Positions 16,032 through 26,521 of a stretch of 64,000 nt of DNA are shown here, one piece after another. The DNA lies in the NCBI GenBank assembly GCA_902780395.1, contig CACZFH010000008.1, forward strand, positions 1 through 64,000, read 5' to 3'. This stretch comes from an uncultured Erysipelotrichaceae bacterium. GTDB lineage: Bacteria > Bacillota_I > Bacilli_A > RF39 > UBA660. The translations under genes were made by a program, and so were the position numbers. Each line of letters opens with the position of its first letter. The first letter of the stretch is position 1. The notes below the pieces were generated by a model that saw nothing but the letters and a program-made list of their open reading frames with translations, was not told where the DNA came from and ran no database searches.

Positions 16032-17090
16032 ATGAGTAGGACAACATTCTTACAAAAATTAGGAGTACTAATAGAAACAACCACAAGTTCTTATTTATTA
16101 CTACTAGGAATAGGAATTCTCTTAGCATTAGGTGTTATTCTCTTTACTAGTAATCGAAAAACAAAAAAACGTAACAAAATTGTCTATATAGTATACTCTC
16201 TAATAATATGTTTATTTTTATTATTAAATCATCATCAAGCTTTAAATAAAGTATTTGATTATTTAATGGAAAACTTATTCTTAGTATTTCTATTCCCAAA
16301 TTATGCCTTTTATTTTTTAGAAATAGTAATAACCAATATCATTATTTGGTTAAGCTTATTTCATTATAAGACAAGTGATGCTATAAAAAGATTAAACATT
16401 ATTGTTTATCTATTAATGAATTATTTATTAATGCTACTTTTATCAGTAGTAGATAGTAATAAACTAGATATCTTTTCTATAACCTCAATATATTCAGATG
16501 AAAAAGCAACTGCCTTAATGGAATTATCTAGTTCTATATTTGTTACTTGGATTATTTTCTTATTACTTTATAAAGGAATACTTATATATATAAGAAAAGA
16601 TTATAAAAAACCAGATAAGAAAACTCAAATAGTAAAAGAAATTAAAAAATTACCAACAAATTTTAAAGCAACAAAAATACCTGATTTAGTATATGGTAAT
16701 TTTAAAAAACAATCATCTAACTATCAGATGACAAAGATTCCAAATTTTGTACGAGGTAGTAAGAAAAAACAAACATCTAATTTTAAGACAACAAACATTC
16801 CAAATTTAGTACATGGAAAAATCAATAAGGAACCTATTAAAAAAGAATATTTAATAGAAAAAGTCTTAGATGATAGTTTTACCTTAGAAGAATACAAAGT
16901 ATTACGACATATGTTACAAGAAAAAGTCAAAGGAAAAAAACAATCATTAGAAGAAGCTCAATATAAGAAAATAAATAACCCAATTAAAGATTTGGAAAAG
17001 AATAGTATAGCAGAGATGAAAAGAAGAGAGCAAGAAAGAGACATAGCAAGATTTACAGAGTTAGATAGATTATTTAGAAGCATGAAATAA
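16032..17090 (+). CDS. Membrane protein with three 20-residue repeats
   Basis: 352 aa, unknown family. About five hydrophobic segments in residues 18-185 form a membrane domain. A basic cytoplasmic tail follows with three tandem 20-residue repeats at residues 209-268, each with the core (T)KIPxxVxG or NIPNLVHG. The end is a charged helical region with LEEYKVLRHMLQEKVKGKK (residues 288-306). It follows the sortase by 26 nt with a GGGGGG-type ribosome-binding site, so it is probably the third gene of the adhesin operon. A role in surface-protein handling is possible from context only. Confidence 0.65.
   Translation: MSRTTFLQKLGVLIETTTSSYLLLLGIGILLALGVILFTSNRKTKKRNKIVYIVYSLIICLFLLLNHHQALNKVFDYLMENLFLVFLFPNYAFYFLEIVITNIIIWLSLFHYKTSDAIKRLNIIVYLLMNYLLMLLLSVVDSNKLDIFSITSIYSDEKATALMELSSSIFVTWIIFLLLYKGILIYIRKDYKKPDKKTQIVKEIKKLPTNFKATKIPDLVYGNFKKQSSNYQMTKIPNFVRGSKKKQTSNFKTTNIPNLVHGKINKEPIKKEYLIEKVLDDSFTLEEYKVLRHMLQEKVKGKKQSLEEAQYKKINNPIKDLEKNSIAEMKRREQERDIARFTELDRLFRSMK
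16656..16835 (+). repeat. Three 60-bp coding repeats
   Basis: Three consecutive 60-bp units (16656-16715, 16716-16775, 16776-16835) encode 20-residue repeats of the type (S/T)N-aromatic-xxTxIPxxVxG. They are diverged at the DNA level, so they are not a recent expansion. Confidence 0.7.
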
Positions 17091-17106
17091 TATGCTTCTT
17101 TTTTAT
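17076..17106 (+). terminator. Intrinsic terminator
   Basis: AGAAGCAT-GAAATAAT-ATGCTTCT followed by TTTTTT. It overlaps the stop codon of the preceding gene. Confidence 0.85.
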
Positions 17107-17118
17107 TCCTTTTTAAGT

Positions 17119-17124
17119 TATAAT
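17119..17124 (+). promoter_or_regulatory. -10 box of pcrA
   Basis: TATAAT 24 nt before the ATG at 17149, with AGGAAG as the ribosome-binding site. Confidence 0.5.
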
Positions 17125-17148
17125 AAAAAAAGACAGGAAGTAGATAGT

Positions 17149-19248
17149 ATGAATTTAGAAGAATTAAATGAAAGACAAAAAGAAGCCGTACTCTATAATG
17201 ATGGGCCTCTTTTAATAATAGCCGGAGCAGGAGCTGGAAAAACCAAAACATTAACTACTAAAATAGCATATTTAATTGAAGAAAAAAAAGTCAGTCCCTA
17301 TAGTATTCTTGCTATTACTTTTACCAATAAAGCAGCTAAAGAAATGAAAGATCGTCTTTTTTTAACACTAGGAAGTGAAGTAAAGAAATTAACGGTTTCC
17401 ACCTTCCATAGTTTTGGTTTGAAACTTTTAAGAGAAAACTATGAAAGATTAGGATATGATCGAAATTTTGTCATCATGGATAGTGATGATTCCCTAACAG
17501 TTGTTAAAAAGATAATAAAGGATATGGGTTATGATCCCAAAATATATAATCCTAAAGCTATTAGGAATAAGATTAGTAGTTGTAAAAATGAAAGAATATC
17601 TCCAGAAGAATATGATAAATTTGCTGTAAGTGATTATGAGAAAGTAATTCAAGAAGTCTATAAAAAATATGAAGATAAGCTATATAAAAATAATTCAGTA
17701 GACTTTGATGATTTATTATTATTACCAATCAGATTATTTAAGAAGTATCCAGAAGTATTAGAAAGATATCAAGATTTATATAAATATATCTTAATTGATG
17801 AGTATCAAGATACTAATGAAGCTCAATATATTTTAACAAAACTATTAAGTGAGAAATATCGTAATATTACCTGTGTAGGAGATGACTCCCAAAGTATTTA
17901 TAGTTTTAGGGGAGCCAATTATAAAAATATCTTAAACTTTGAAAAAGACTATAAAGATGCTAAAGTCATTCTTCTAGAACAGAATTATCGATCAACTAGT
18001 ACAATTTTAGACGCCGCTAATAGTGTCATAAAAAATAACAAACAAAAAAAAGATAAGAATCTATGGACAGCTCGTGGAGTAGGAGAAAAAATACAATACT
18101 ATAGAGCTTATAATGAAAAGGATGAAACGGGCTTTGTAGTTCATAAAATAAATGAATTAATTAATAAAGGAATAGATTATAAAGATATAGCAGTTTTATA
18201 TAGAACAAATGCCCAATCTCGTGTATTAGAAGAAGAAATGTTAAAAGAAAACTTGCCATATCGTATTATTGGTAGTATCAATTTCTATTCACGAAAAGAA
18301 ATAAAAGACTTACTTGCCTATTTACGTTTAATCCATAATTCTAGAGATAATGTTTCTCTATTAAGAGTAATTAATACTCCTAAAAGAGGTATTGGTTTAA
18401 AAACAATAGAAAACTTAACATTAAAAGCCGATCAAGAAGATACTAGCATTTATGAAGCAATATCGTCAGGTAAAGAATTAGAATTTAAGAATTTAATAGA
18501 AAGATTAAAAGAAGTATCACAAAACATTACACTAACAGAGTTAATAGATAAAGTATTAGATGCCTCAGGTCTAAAACAAGAACTAGAAAGTGAAGGAACT
18601 TTAGAAGCAGAAGTAAGATTAGAAAACTTAGAGGAATTTAAATCAATTACTAAAAACTTTGAAGAGCAAGAAGGTTTAGTATCTCTAGAAGAATTTCTTT
18701 TAGAAACTACCTTAGTTAGTGATGTAGAAGAATATCGAAATGATCCTAATAGAATTAGCTTAATGACTGTTCATTCGGTCAAAGGCTTAGAGTTTAATGA
18801 AGTATTTGTAGTAGGTTTAGAAGAAGGAATCTTCCCTCATATGAATTCATTAATGGAAAGTAGTGATGTAGAAGAAGAACGCCGACTAATGTATGTTGCT
18901 ATTACAAGAGCCAAAGATCACTTGTATTTAGTAAATGCCAGAAGAAGAACACTATTTGGAAAAGAACAGATTAATCCAGTAAGCCGTTTCTTAGCAGAAA
19001 TTCCAGCAAGTCTTTTAGAAATAAAAGGAGAAGAAGAAAAGAAAGAAGAAGAGAAAAAAGTAGAAGCAGGAGAAATGTTTAGAGAAGAAGATGTAGATTA
19101 TCAAGTAGGTGACTTTGTCTACCATGAAACCTTTGGAACAGGAAAAGTTGTGGAAGTTACCAATACATTAGTCAGTGTCGCATTTAAACATCCTCATGGC
19201 ATTAAAAAATTAATGAAAAATCATAAGAAATTATCGAAAGTATCTTAG
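17149..19248 (+). CDS. pcrA: ATP-dependent DNA helicase PcrA (UvrD/Rep family)
   Basis: 699 aa from the ATG at 17149; an earlier in-frame ATG at 17092 lies in the terminator/promoter region. All superfamily 1A motifs are visible: Walker A AGAGAGKT (25-32), TFTNKAAKEMK, ILIDEYQDTN, GDDSQSIYSFRGA, QNYRST, TVHSVKGLEF, and YVAITRAK. The last ~50 residues form the PcrA-type C-terminal module (VGDFVYHETFGTGKVVEV). PcrA is a 3'-5' helicase acting in repair, replication restart and displacement of RNA polymerase or RecA. Slightly shorter than typical PcrA (720-740). Confidence 0.95.
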   Translation: MNLEELNERQKEAVLYNDGPLLIIAGAGAGKTKTLTTKIAYLIEEKKVSPYSILAITFTNKAAKEMKDRLFLTLGSEVKKLTVSTFHSFGLKLLRENYERLGYDRNFVIMDSDDSLTVVKKIIKDMGYDPKIYNPKAIRNKISSCKNERISPEEYDKFAVSDYEKVIQEVYKKYEDKLYKNNSVDFDDLLLLPIRLFKKYPEVLERYQDLYKYILIDEYQDTNEAQYILTKLLSEKYRNITCVGDDSQSIYSFRGANYKNILNFEKDYKDAKVILLEQNYRSTSTILDAANSVIKNNKQKKDKNLWTARGVGEKIQYYRAYNEKDETGFVVHKINELINKGIDYKDIAVLYRTNAQSRVLEEEMLKENLPYRIIGSINFYSRKEIKDLLAYLRLIHNSRDNVSLLRVINTPKRGIGLKTIENLTLKADQEDTSIYEAISSGKELEFKNLIERLKEVSQNITLTELIDKVLDASGLKQELESEGTLEAEVRLENLEEFKSITKNFEEQEGLVSLEEFLLETTLVSDVEEYRNDPNRISLMTVHSVKGLEFNEVFVVGLEEGIFPHMNSLMESSDVEEERRLMYVAITRAKDHLYLVNARRRTLFGKEQINPVSRFLAEIPASLLEIKGEEEKKEEEKKVEAGEMFREEDVDYQVGDFVYHETFGTGKVVEVTNTLVSVAFKHPHGIKKLMKNHKKLSKVS

Positions 19249-19270
19249 AATTGCCAATAACCTAGAATCA

Positions 19271-19279
19271 TGGTATAAT
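19271..19279 (+). promoter_or_regulatory. Extended -10 promoter of the nucleotidyltransferase gene
   Basis: TGGTATAAT, 27 nt before the ATG at 19307. AAAGGAG is the ribosome-binding site. Confidence 0.6.
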
Positions 19280-19306
19280 AATCAAAAAAATGATAAAGGA
19301 GATTAT

Positions 19307-20227
19307 ATGAAAAAAGATATTACTTTAGTTATTTTAGCTGCCGGTATGGGAAGCAGATTTGGAGGATTAAAACAAATAACTCCATTAGGACCAAACGATG
19401 AATTTATTATTGATTATTCTGTATATGACGCCATTCAAGCAGGTTTTACCAAAATTGTTTTTCTAATTAAGGAAGAAAACTATGATATTTTTAAAGAAAC
19501 CATAGGAGCTAGAGTAGAGCCTCATATTCCAGTAGAATATTGTTTCCAAAAAAATGACAATTTACCAACTGGTTATGAAATGCCTGCTGATAGAGTAAAA
19601 CCTTTAGGAACAGCCCATGCTATTCTTTGCTGTAAGAACAAAGTTCATGAACCATTCATGATTATTAATGCAGATGATTTCTACGGAAGAGATGCTTTTG
19701 TTAAAGGAGCTAATTATTTAAAAGAAATGATAGATGAGAAACCATATCCATATGGCTTAGTAGGATACCTAGTAAAAAATACTATTACGGAAAATGGTTC
19801 AGTTAAAAGAGGAGTATGTGAAATAGAACAAGATAATTTAAAAGGAATTATCGAGAGTTCAGTTGAAAGAAATTCAACAGGTAAAATAATAGCAACACCA
19901 TTAGATGAGACTATTCCAGCTTTTGAAGTACAAGAAGATGATACTGTATCAATGAATATGTTATTATTTACACCTAGTATATTTACATATATAGAAGATC
20001 ACTTTAAAGAGTTTTTAGATAAAAATCAAGATAATCTTGAAAAATGTGAATATCTAATCCCAGACGTATTATTCCAAACCATAGAAGAAAATTATGCAAC
20101 CTGTAAAGTAATATCAACGACTTCTACATGGTATGGAGTTACCTATAAAGAAGATGCTGATGGTGTCAAAAAAGCTCTAAAAGATATGGTAGAAAAAGGC
20201 GAATATCCAAATCACTTATGGAATTAA
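19307..20227 (+). CDS. Sugar-phosphate-type nucleotidyltransferase of unknown substrate
   Basis: 306 aa. The N-terminal signature LAAGMGSRFGGLKQITPLGP is that of NTP-transferase-fold enzymes (GxGxR with a downstream Lys), and INADDFYG supplies the metal-binding acidic pair near residue 125. A long C-terminal extension (KEFLDKNQDN to DMVEKGEYP) distinguishes it from GalU and RfbA. Such enzymes activate a phosphorylated sugar or alcohol as NDP or CDP derivatives. Given the choline-binding proteins in this window, CDP-choline synthesis is one possibility, but the motifs do not decide this. Monocistronic. Confidence 0.75.
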   Translation: MKKDITLVILAAGMGSRFGGLKQITPLGPNDEFIIDYSVYDAIQAGFTKIVFLIKEENYDIFKETIGARVEPHIPVEYCFQKNDNLPTGYEMPADRVKPLGTAHAILCCKNKVHEPFMIINADDFYGRDAFVKGANYLKEMIDEKPYPYGLVGYLVKNTITENGSVKRGVCEIEQDNLKGIIESSVERNSTGKIIATPLDETIPAFEVQEDDTVSMNMLLFTPSIFTYIEDHFKEFLDKNQDNLEKCEYLIPDVLFQTIEENYATCKVISTTSTWYGVTYKEDADGVKKALKDMVEKGEYPNHLWN

Positions 20228-20252
20228 GTTAACATGTAAATAAAAATGTAAA

Positions 20253-20284
20253 AGAATAAAACGATTGACAGTTTTATTCTTTTT
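20253..20284 (+). terminator. Intrinsic terminator
   Basis: AATAAAAC-GATTGACA-GTTTTATT followed by a T-rich tail. Confidence 0.75.
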
Positions 20285-20337
20285 ATTGTTGACTAAAAAT
20301 GTAAAGTATTTTAAAGTTAAAATAGAGAGGTGATAAT

Positions 20338-21318
20338 ATGAAGAAAAGAATATCAATCTTATTAATACTAGTAGTAGCATTTATGACAATAAATGTTCAT
20401 GCCGAAGGAGAAGCTTGGCCAAAGGATTATTCCCATGGAGATTTTACCTTTTCTGTAGAGGGAGTTTATTTAAATTTATATCAAATTAATGAGGCAGATG
20501 AAAAGATAACACTAGATGTTGATGAAGGAAATGGTCTTACATCAACAATGACAACAACACAATCTTGGCTAGATTATGCTAGATATAATTATATAAAGTC
20601 AGTTGATTTGATAGCAGATGACTTTACATTTGAGCCAACTTATTCAACAGGAAAGTTAGGAAGTGTGGATACATTATTTGTAAAAACAAATTTTAGTATC
20701 GTAGAAGAAGATTTTGAAGATGTCTTTTTAGACTATATGGATATGGTTGATGAAAATATTAGCTATGTAGTTGATATTTGTTTGAAATATAAGATTACTA
20801 ATTACCCATCTAATTATAATCATTTGTATCAACAAGATTTCCTTAGAATGCTTTCCTCAACATCAAGTGTAAATCCAGAGGCTTTTGAGATTAATCCAAC
20901 TGAAAGTAACTATTATGTAATGGATAGAGTAAAAATTGAATATAATCCTGAAACAGCTGAAGTAGAAGTAAATTATTTAAATTCATTAGAAGATGAAAAT
21001 CCAGTTCTAAAAACAACTATACTAGGATTAACAACAGAAGCCAAAACATTTAATATTGATTTGGATAAAGATGTATATAGAATCCTAATTCATAACTTTG
21101 ATAGTATAGAACCAATAGTAGAAGCATTTAAGGAACCAGAAAGCATTGATGATATGCCAGACAATCCATTCACAGGATCAAATCCAAATCAAACAGTAGC
21201 AATACCAGATACAGGAAAGACAGTACCATTCTTATTATATGGAATTAGTATTATTCTTATCTTAGCTGGTGCTGTTATGATTGTAAAGATTATGAAACAA
21301 CCTAAAAAAGAAGTTTAG
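20338..21318 (+). CDS. Secreted protein with IPDTG sortase signal
   Basis: 326 aa. Signal peptide (residues 1-22, ending NVHA-E), then an acidic extracellular domain of no recognised family. The C-terminus carries IPDTG, a hydrophobic span (about 297-315), then KIMKQPKKEV: the full LPxTG-type cell-wall sorting layout. It would be covalently attached to peptidoglycan by a sortase, possibly the one at 15346. GAGGTGAT precedes the ATG. The intergenic region upstream has TGTAAA hexamers at 20235, 20247 and 20300, but not at WalR spacing. Confidence 0.75.
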   Translation: MKKRISILLILVVAFMTINVHAEGEAWPKDYSHGDFTFSVEGVYLNLYQINEADEKITLDVDEGNGLTSTMTTTQSWLDYARYNYIKSVDLIADDFTFEPTYSTGKLGSVDTLFVKTNFSIVEEDFEDVFLDYMDMVDENISYVVDICLKYKITNYPSNYNHLYQQDFLRMLSSTSSVNPEAFEINPTESNYYVMDRVKIEYNPETAEVEVNYLNSLEDENPVLKTTILGLTTEAKTFNIDLDKDVYRILIHNFDSIEPIVEAFKEPESIDDMPDNPFTGSNPNQTVAIPDTGKTVPFLLYGISIILILAGAVMIVKIMKQPKKEV

Positions 21319-21332
21319 ATACTTCTTTTTTT
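21306..21332 (+). terminator. Intrinsic terminator
   Basis: AAGAAGT-TTAGAT-ACTTCTT followed by TTTTT, overlapping the stop codon of the sortase substrate. Confidence 0.8.
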
Positions 21333-21336
21333 GTGA

Positions 21337-23358
<2,022 letters not shown>

Positions 23359-23367
23359 GGAGATTAT

Positions 23368-23883
23368 ATGAAAAAAGATAGGAAATGGATTATAGCTAGT
23401 ATAGTAATTATATTTAGTCTTGTCATAATAATAACAACTAATGTTGCTCACAACGCTAACAAAAAAGAAGAAGAAATAAAAGAAATAGAAAAGAAGATTG
23501 CCGATACTATGACTATTACCTGCACCAATGAAAATGGCAATGATGGTGTAATAGAAACAGAAGAAGTCTATATTGAAAAAGGCATTTTAATAACAAGAAC
23601 CAATACCTATGAATGGTCTAAACCAGAACCAAAAGAAAAAACTTGTGAATACTACACTTTAATGGTAGAAAAACTAAATTCTTTGCCAGGAATTACAGGA
23701 ACAGTTTATTGTAATGAAGCTAAAACCAGTGGAAACGCCCAAATTATCTATACGATTGAAAATGTAAATAGAGAAGATGTCAAACTAAAACAATTTGATT
23801 ATTTAGATGATAATAATACTTTTGATGCTAATGCCTGGAAATATTACATGGAAAACAATAAATATAAGTGTACTTCTCAATGA
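23368..23883 (+). CDS. Small anchored protein with four cysteines
   Basis: 171 aa. One N-terminal membrane span (about 8-27), a coiled, Lys/Glu-rich linker, then an extracytoplasmic domain with exactly four cysteines (TITCTN, KTCEYY, VYCNEA, YKCTSQ). No lipobox. The layout, including a C-terminal YKC, resembles the lipoprotein at 6500, suggesting a shared small disulfide-stabilised fold. The family is not identified. AAGGAG 6 nt before the ATG, 10 nt after ligA. Confidence 0.65.
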   Translation: MKKDRKWIIASIVIIFSLVIIITTNVAHNANKKEEEIKEIEKKIADTMTITCTNENGNDGVIETEEVYIEKGILITRTNTYEWSKPEPKEKTCEYYTLMVEKLNSLPGITGTVYCNEAKTSGNAQIIYTIENVNREDVKLKQFDYLDDNNTFDANAWKYYMENNKYKCTSQ

Positions 23884-23887
23884 AACC

Positions 23888-23916
23888 TTTACAACAGAAA
23901 GAAAAAATGATATAAT
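23888..23916 (+). promoter_or_regulatory. Promoter
   Basis: TTTACA (23888-23893), 17-nt spacer, TATAAT (23911-23916) preceded by TGA. Confidence 0.7.
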
Positions 23917-23944
23917 AGGCAACATAAAAAAGGGAGATGTTGCC

Positions 23945-24676
23945 ATGTTTGACGAAAGATTTAATAAAAGTGAAGACCCTATTATGAATTTAGGAGAAAA
24001 AGAAGAAGAATTAATGGATTCTTATAATGCGACAGAAGATGAAGAAAATGAAGAATATGAAGAATTCGTTGAAGCTGATGTAGAAGATGAAAAAATTGCT
24101 AGAGCTAAAAAAATGATTAATATCTTCTTTACAGTTATTATTATCATTATTGTCGCTATATCAATTGATATAATTGCAGTCTCACGTTTTAATAAAGGGC
24201 CATTTTTTGCTTTACCACTTCATAACTATAATGATGGAGGATCAAAAGCTTACTATGGAATAGGATATAAAGTAATAAAATATCACCAATTACAAGGAAG
24301 AAGAGATAAAGAAATTGGTTTATGGAGTTTAAAATATGATACCGAACCAACTACCATGAAAGATGTTGATCTAGCTATTGAGTTTACCGGACATGAAGTA
24401 GAATCATTTGAAAAGTATTACAAGAAATTTGTCCGTATCATTTCTACTCTCCATAAAGTAGATGAAAAAAATCACAAGATTATCATGGGATATCAAGATG
24501 AAGATAATAAGTATTCTTTAGATGTAGTATGCCAAATAGTAAAAGATCAAGAGAATATAGCTTCATTTGAAGAAGAAAAACCAATTACCATAATTGGAAC
24601 AGTCTCAGATTTTGAATGGGGAACAGGAGAAGGGAACAATCAATTAATAATAACAAATTGTTTCGCAGAACAATAA
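23945..24676 (+). CDS. Membrane protein with acidic cytoplasmic N-terminus
   Basis: 243 aa from the ATG at 23945 (GGGAGATG upstream; an earlier in-frame ATG at 23807 lies in the previous gene and promoter). Residues 1-50 are strongly acidic (EENEEYEEFVEADVEDEK). One membrane span is at about 59-82. The extracellular part ends in a small beta-rich domain (PITIIGTVSDFEWGTGEGNN) that looks like an OB fold of the tRNA_anti-like type seen in secreted Firmicutes proteins. Function unknown. Confidence 0.65.
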   Translation: MFDERFNKSEDPIMNLGEKEEELMDSYNATEDEENEEYEEFVEADVEDEKIARAKKMINIFFTVIIIIIVAISIDIIAVSRFNKGPFFALPLHNYNDGGSKAYYGIGYKVIKYHQLQGRRDKEIGLWSLKYDTEPTTMKDVDLAIEFTGHEVESFEKYYKKFVRIISTLHKVDEKNHKIIMGYQDEDNKYSLDVVCQIVKDQENIASFEEEKPITIIGTVSDFEWGTGEGNNQLIITNCFAEQ

Positions 24677-24679
24677 AAA

Positions 24680-24706
24680 GAGAATGCAAGAAAAGCATTC
24701 TTTTCT
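24680..24706 (+). terminator. Intrinsic terminator
   Basis: GAATGC-AAGAAAA-GCATTC followed by TTTTCTT. Confidence 0.8.
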
Positions 24707-24716
24707 TATGAAATTA

Positions 24717-24725
24717 TGATATAAT
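24717..24725 (+). promoter_or_regulatory. Extended -10 promoter of gatCAB
   Basis: TGATATAAT, 28 nt before the gatC ATG. Confidence 0.6.
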
Positions 24726-24753
24726 AATGAATGTTATGAAAGGAGTTTTTTTA

Positions 24754-25062
24754 ATGAAAGATGAACTATCAAGAGAAGAAGTATTACATGTTGCAGAACT
24801 TGCACGTATTTCCTTAACTGAGGAGGAAATTAAAAAGTATCAAGTAGAATTAAAAAAACTTTTAAATGAAGTTGAAAAGATAAATGATGTAGAAGGATAT
24901 GACGATGAAATCTTAATAGCTAATTGGGATTCTAATGCTGAATTAAGAAAAGATATCGCAGGGGATATGTTAAATCCTAAAGAAGTGCTTGAAAATGCAC
25001 CTCGTCATGCAGGCAATTATATTGAAGTACCAGTAGTAATTAGTGATGGGGAGGGTGCTTAA
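24754..25062 (+). CDS. gatC: Asp-tRNA(Asn)/Glu-tRNA(Gln) amidotransferase subunit C
   Basis: 102 aa from the ATG at 24754 (AAAGGAG upstream; the ATG at 24727 sits in the promoter). The family opening VLHVAELARISLTEEEI and the mid-protein VEKINDVEGYDDE are typical, and the C-terminus ends EVPVVISDGEGA. GatC wraps around and stabilises GatA in the GatCAB complex. First gene of gatC-gatA-gatB, with one base between gatC and gatA. Confidence 0.95.
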   Translation: MKDELSREEVLHVAELARISLTEEEIKKYQVELKKLLNEVEKINDVEGYDDEILIANWDSNAELRKDIAGDMLNPKEVLENAPRHAGNYIEVPVVISDGEGA

Positions 25063-25063
25063 T

Positions 25064-26521
25064 ATGAAATATTTAAATAAAAGTATTACAGAAATACATG
25101 AATTATTAAAGAGTAAAAAGCTTAAGCCAATTGATTTAGTAGAAGAAGCCTTTGCAAATATTGAAAATAATAAAGAATATAATGCTTATATTACTTTAAA
25201 TAAAGAAGAAGCAATAAAGCAAGCTAAAGAGTTAGAATCTAAAGAAGTAGATAACTTATTATTTGGTCTTCCAATAGCAGTAAAAGATAATATTGTAACT
25301 AAAGGATTACTAACAACATGTGGTTCTCACATGCTAGATAATTTTGTACCTATTTATGATGCTACTGTAGTAGAAAAATTAAAAGAAAAAAATATGATTA
25401 TTATTGGTAAGACTAATATGGATGAATTTGGTATGGGTTCATCTTCTCGTACTAGTTATTTTGGTGCTCCTAAAAATCCTTGGGATAAAACCAAAATTGC
25501 TGGAGGTTCATCTGGTGGTTCTGCTACAACTATTTCCTGCCGTGATGTTTTATTTGCTTTAGGAAGTGATACTGGAGGTTCAATTAGACAACCAGCAAGT
25601 TATACAGGAATTGTTGGGATGAAACCAACATATGGTAGAGTATCAAGATATGGCTTAGTTGCTTTTGCCTCAAGTCTTGATCAAATTGGACCATTGACTA
25701 AAAATGTTTATGAAAATGCTGTCCTTTTAAATGCCATTGTTGGTAAAGATGAAAAAGATCTAACTTCAGCCAGAAAAAAAGAGGAAGACTTTACTAGATT
25801 AATAGGAGAAGATATTAAAGGTATGAAAATAGCTGTACCTAACTACTTAATGAGTGATATTGTCTCTCCTGAAATAATTTCTAAGATTAAAGATACTATC
25901 AAAGTATTAGAAAAGAATGGTGCTAAGGTTGATTATGTTGATGTAAAATATCTTGATAAAGCTATGACTCTTTATCAAATAATTGCTATGGGAGAAGCTA
26001 GTTCTAATTTAGCCAGATTTGATGGTATTAGATATGGCCATTCTAAAGAAAATCCTAAAGATATTCAAGAATTGTATTTTGAAACAAGAGCAGAAGGCTT
26101 TGGTGAAGAAGTTAAACGTCGTATAATGGTTGGTTCATACTTACTAAGCGGCGAAAATGCCAAAATCTATTATAATAAAGCCTTATCAATTAGAGATGAT
26201 ATGAAAAAGGAATTTATTAATGTCTTTAAAAATTATGATTTAATTATTGGCCCAACTACAACAACAACAGCTTATAACCTAGATGATCCAATGGATGATC
26301 CATTAAAATCATTCATGGATGATGTTTTAGTAATACCAGTAAATATGGCTGGATTACCTGGCCTAAATTTACCAGTTGGTTTTGATAAAAATCATATGCC
26401 TATTGGTATGCATATTATTGGTAATGCTTTTGAAGAAGCTAAAATCTATCAACTAGCAAGTTTTATTGAAAAAGAACTTAATTTAGATTTAGAACCATTT
26501 GGAGGTGAAAATAATGAGTAA
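25064..26521 (+). CDS. gatA: Asp-tRNA(Asn)/Glu-tRNA(Gln) amidotransferase subunit A
   Basis: 485 aa from the ATG at 25064, after GGGGAGGGTG. Amidase-signature enzyme: the catalytic Lys is in LPIAVKDNI, the cis-Ser and nucleophilic Ser are in AGGSSGGSATTIS and DTGGSIRQPAS. GatA releases ammonia from glutamine for transamidation of Glu-tRNA(Gln) and/or Asp-tRNA(Asn), showing that the organism uses the indirect route for at least one of these. It overlaps gatB by 8 nt. Confidence 0.97.
   Translation: MKYLNKSITEIHELLKSKKLKPIDLVEEAFANIENNKEYNAYITLNKEEAIKQAKELESKEVDNLLFGLPIAVKDNIVTKGLLTTCGSHMLDNFVPIYDATVVEKLKEKNMIIIGKTNMDEFGMGSSSRTSYFGAPKNPWDKTKIAGGSSGGSATTISCRDVLFALGSDTGGSIRQPASYTGIVGMKPTYGRVSRYGLVAFASSLDQIGPLTKNVYENAVLLNAIVGKDEKDLTSARKKEEDFTRLIGEDIKGMKIAVPNYLMSDIVSPEIISKIKDTIKVLEKNGAKVDYVDVKYLDKAMTLYQIIAMGEASSNLARFDGIRYGHSKENPKDIQELYFETRAEGFGEEVKRRIMVGSYLLSGENAKIYYNKALSIRDDMKKEFINVFKNYDLIIGPTTTTTAYNLDDPMDDPLKSFMDDVLVIPVNMAGLPGLNLPVGFDKNHMPIGMHIIGNAFEEAKIYQLASFIEKELNLDLEPFGGENNE

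Noticed and set aside
20235-20305. TGTAAA repeats as a second WalR box
   Set aside because: The first two hexamers are separated by 6 nt, not 5, and the third is isolated; in such AT-rich DNA this is too weak.
23807-23944. N-terminal extension of the 23945 gene
   Set aside because: It overlaps the end of the previous gene and runs through a good promoter; the ribosome-binding site points to the ATG at 23945.
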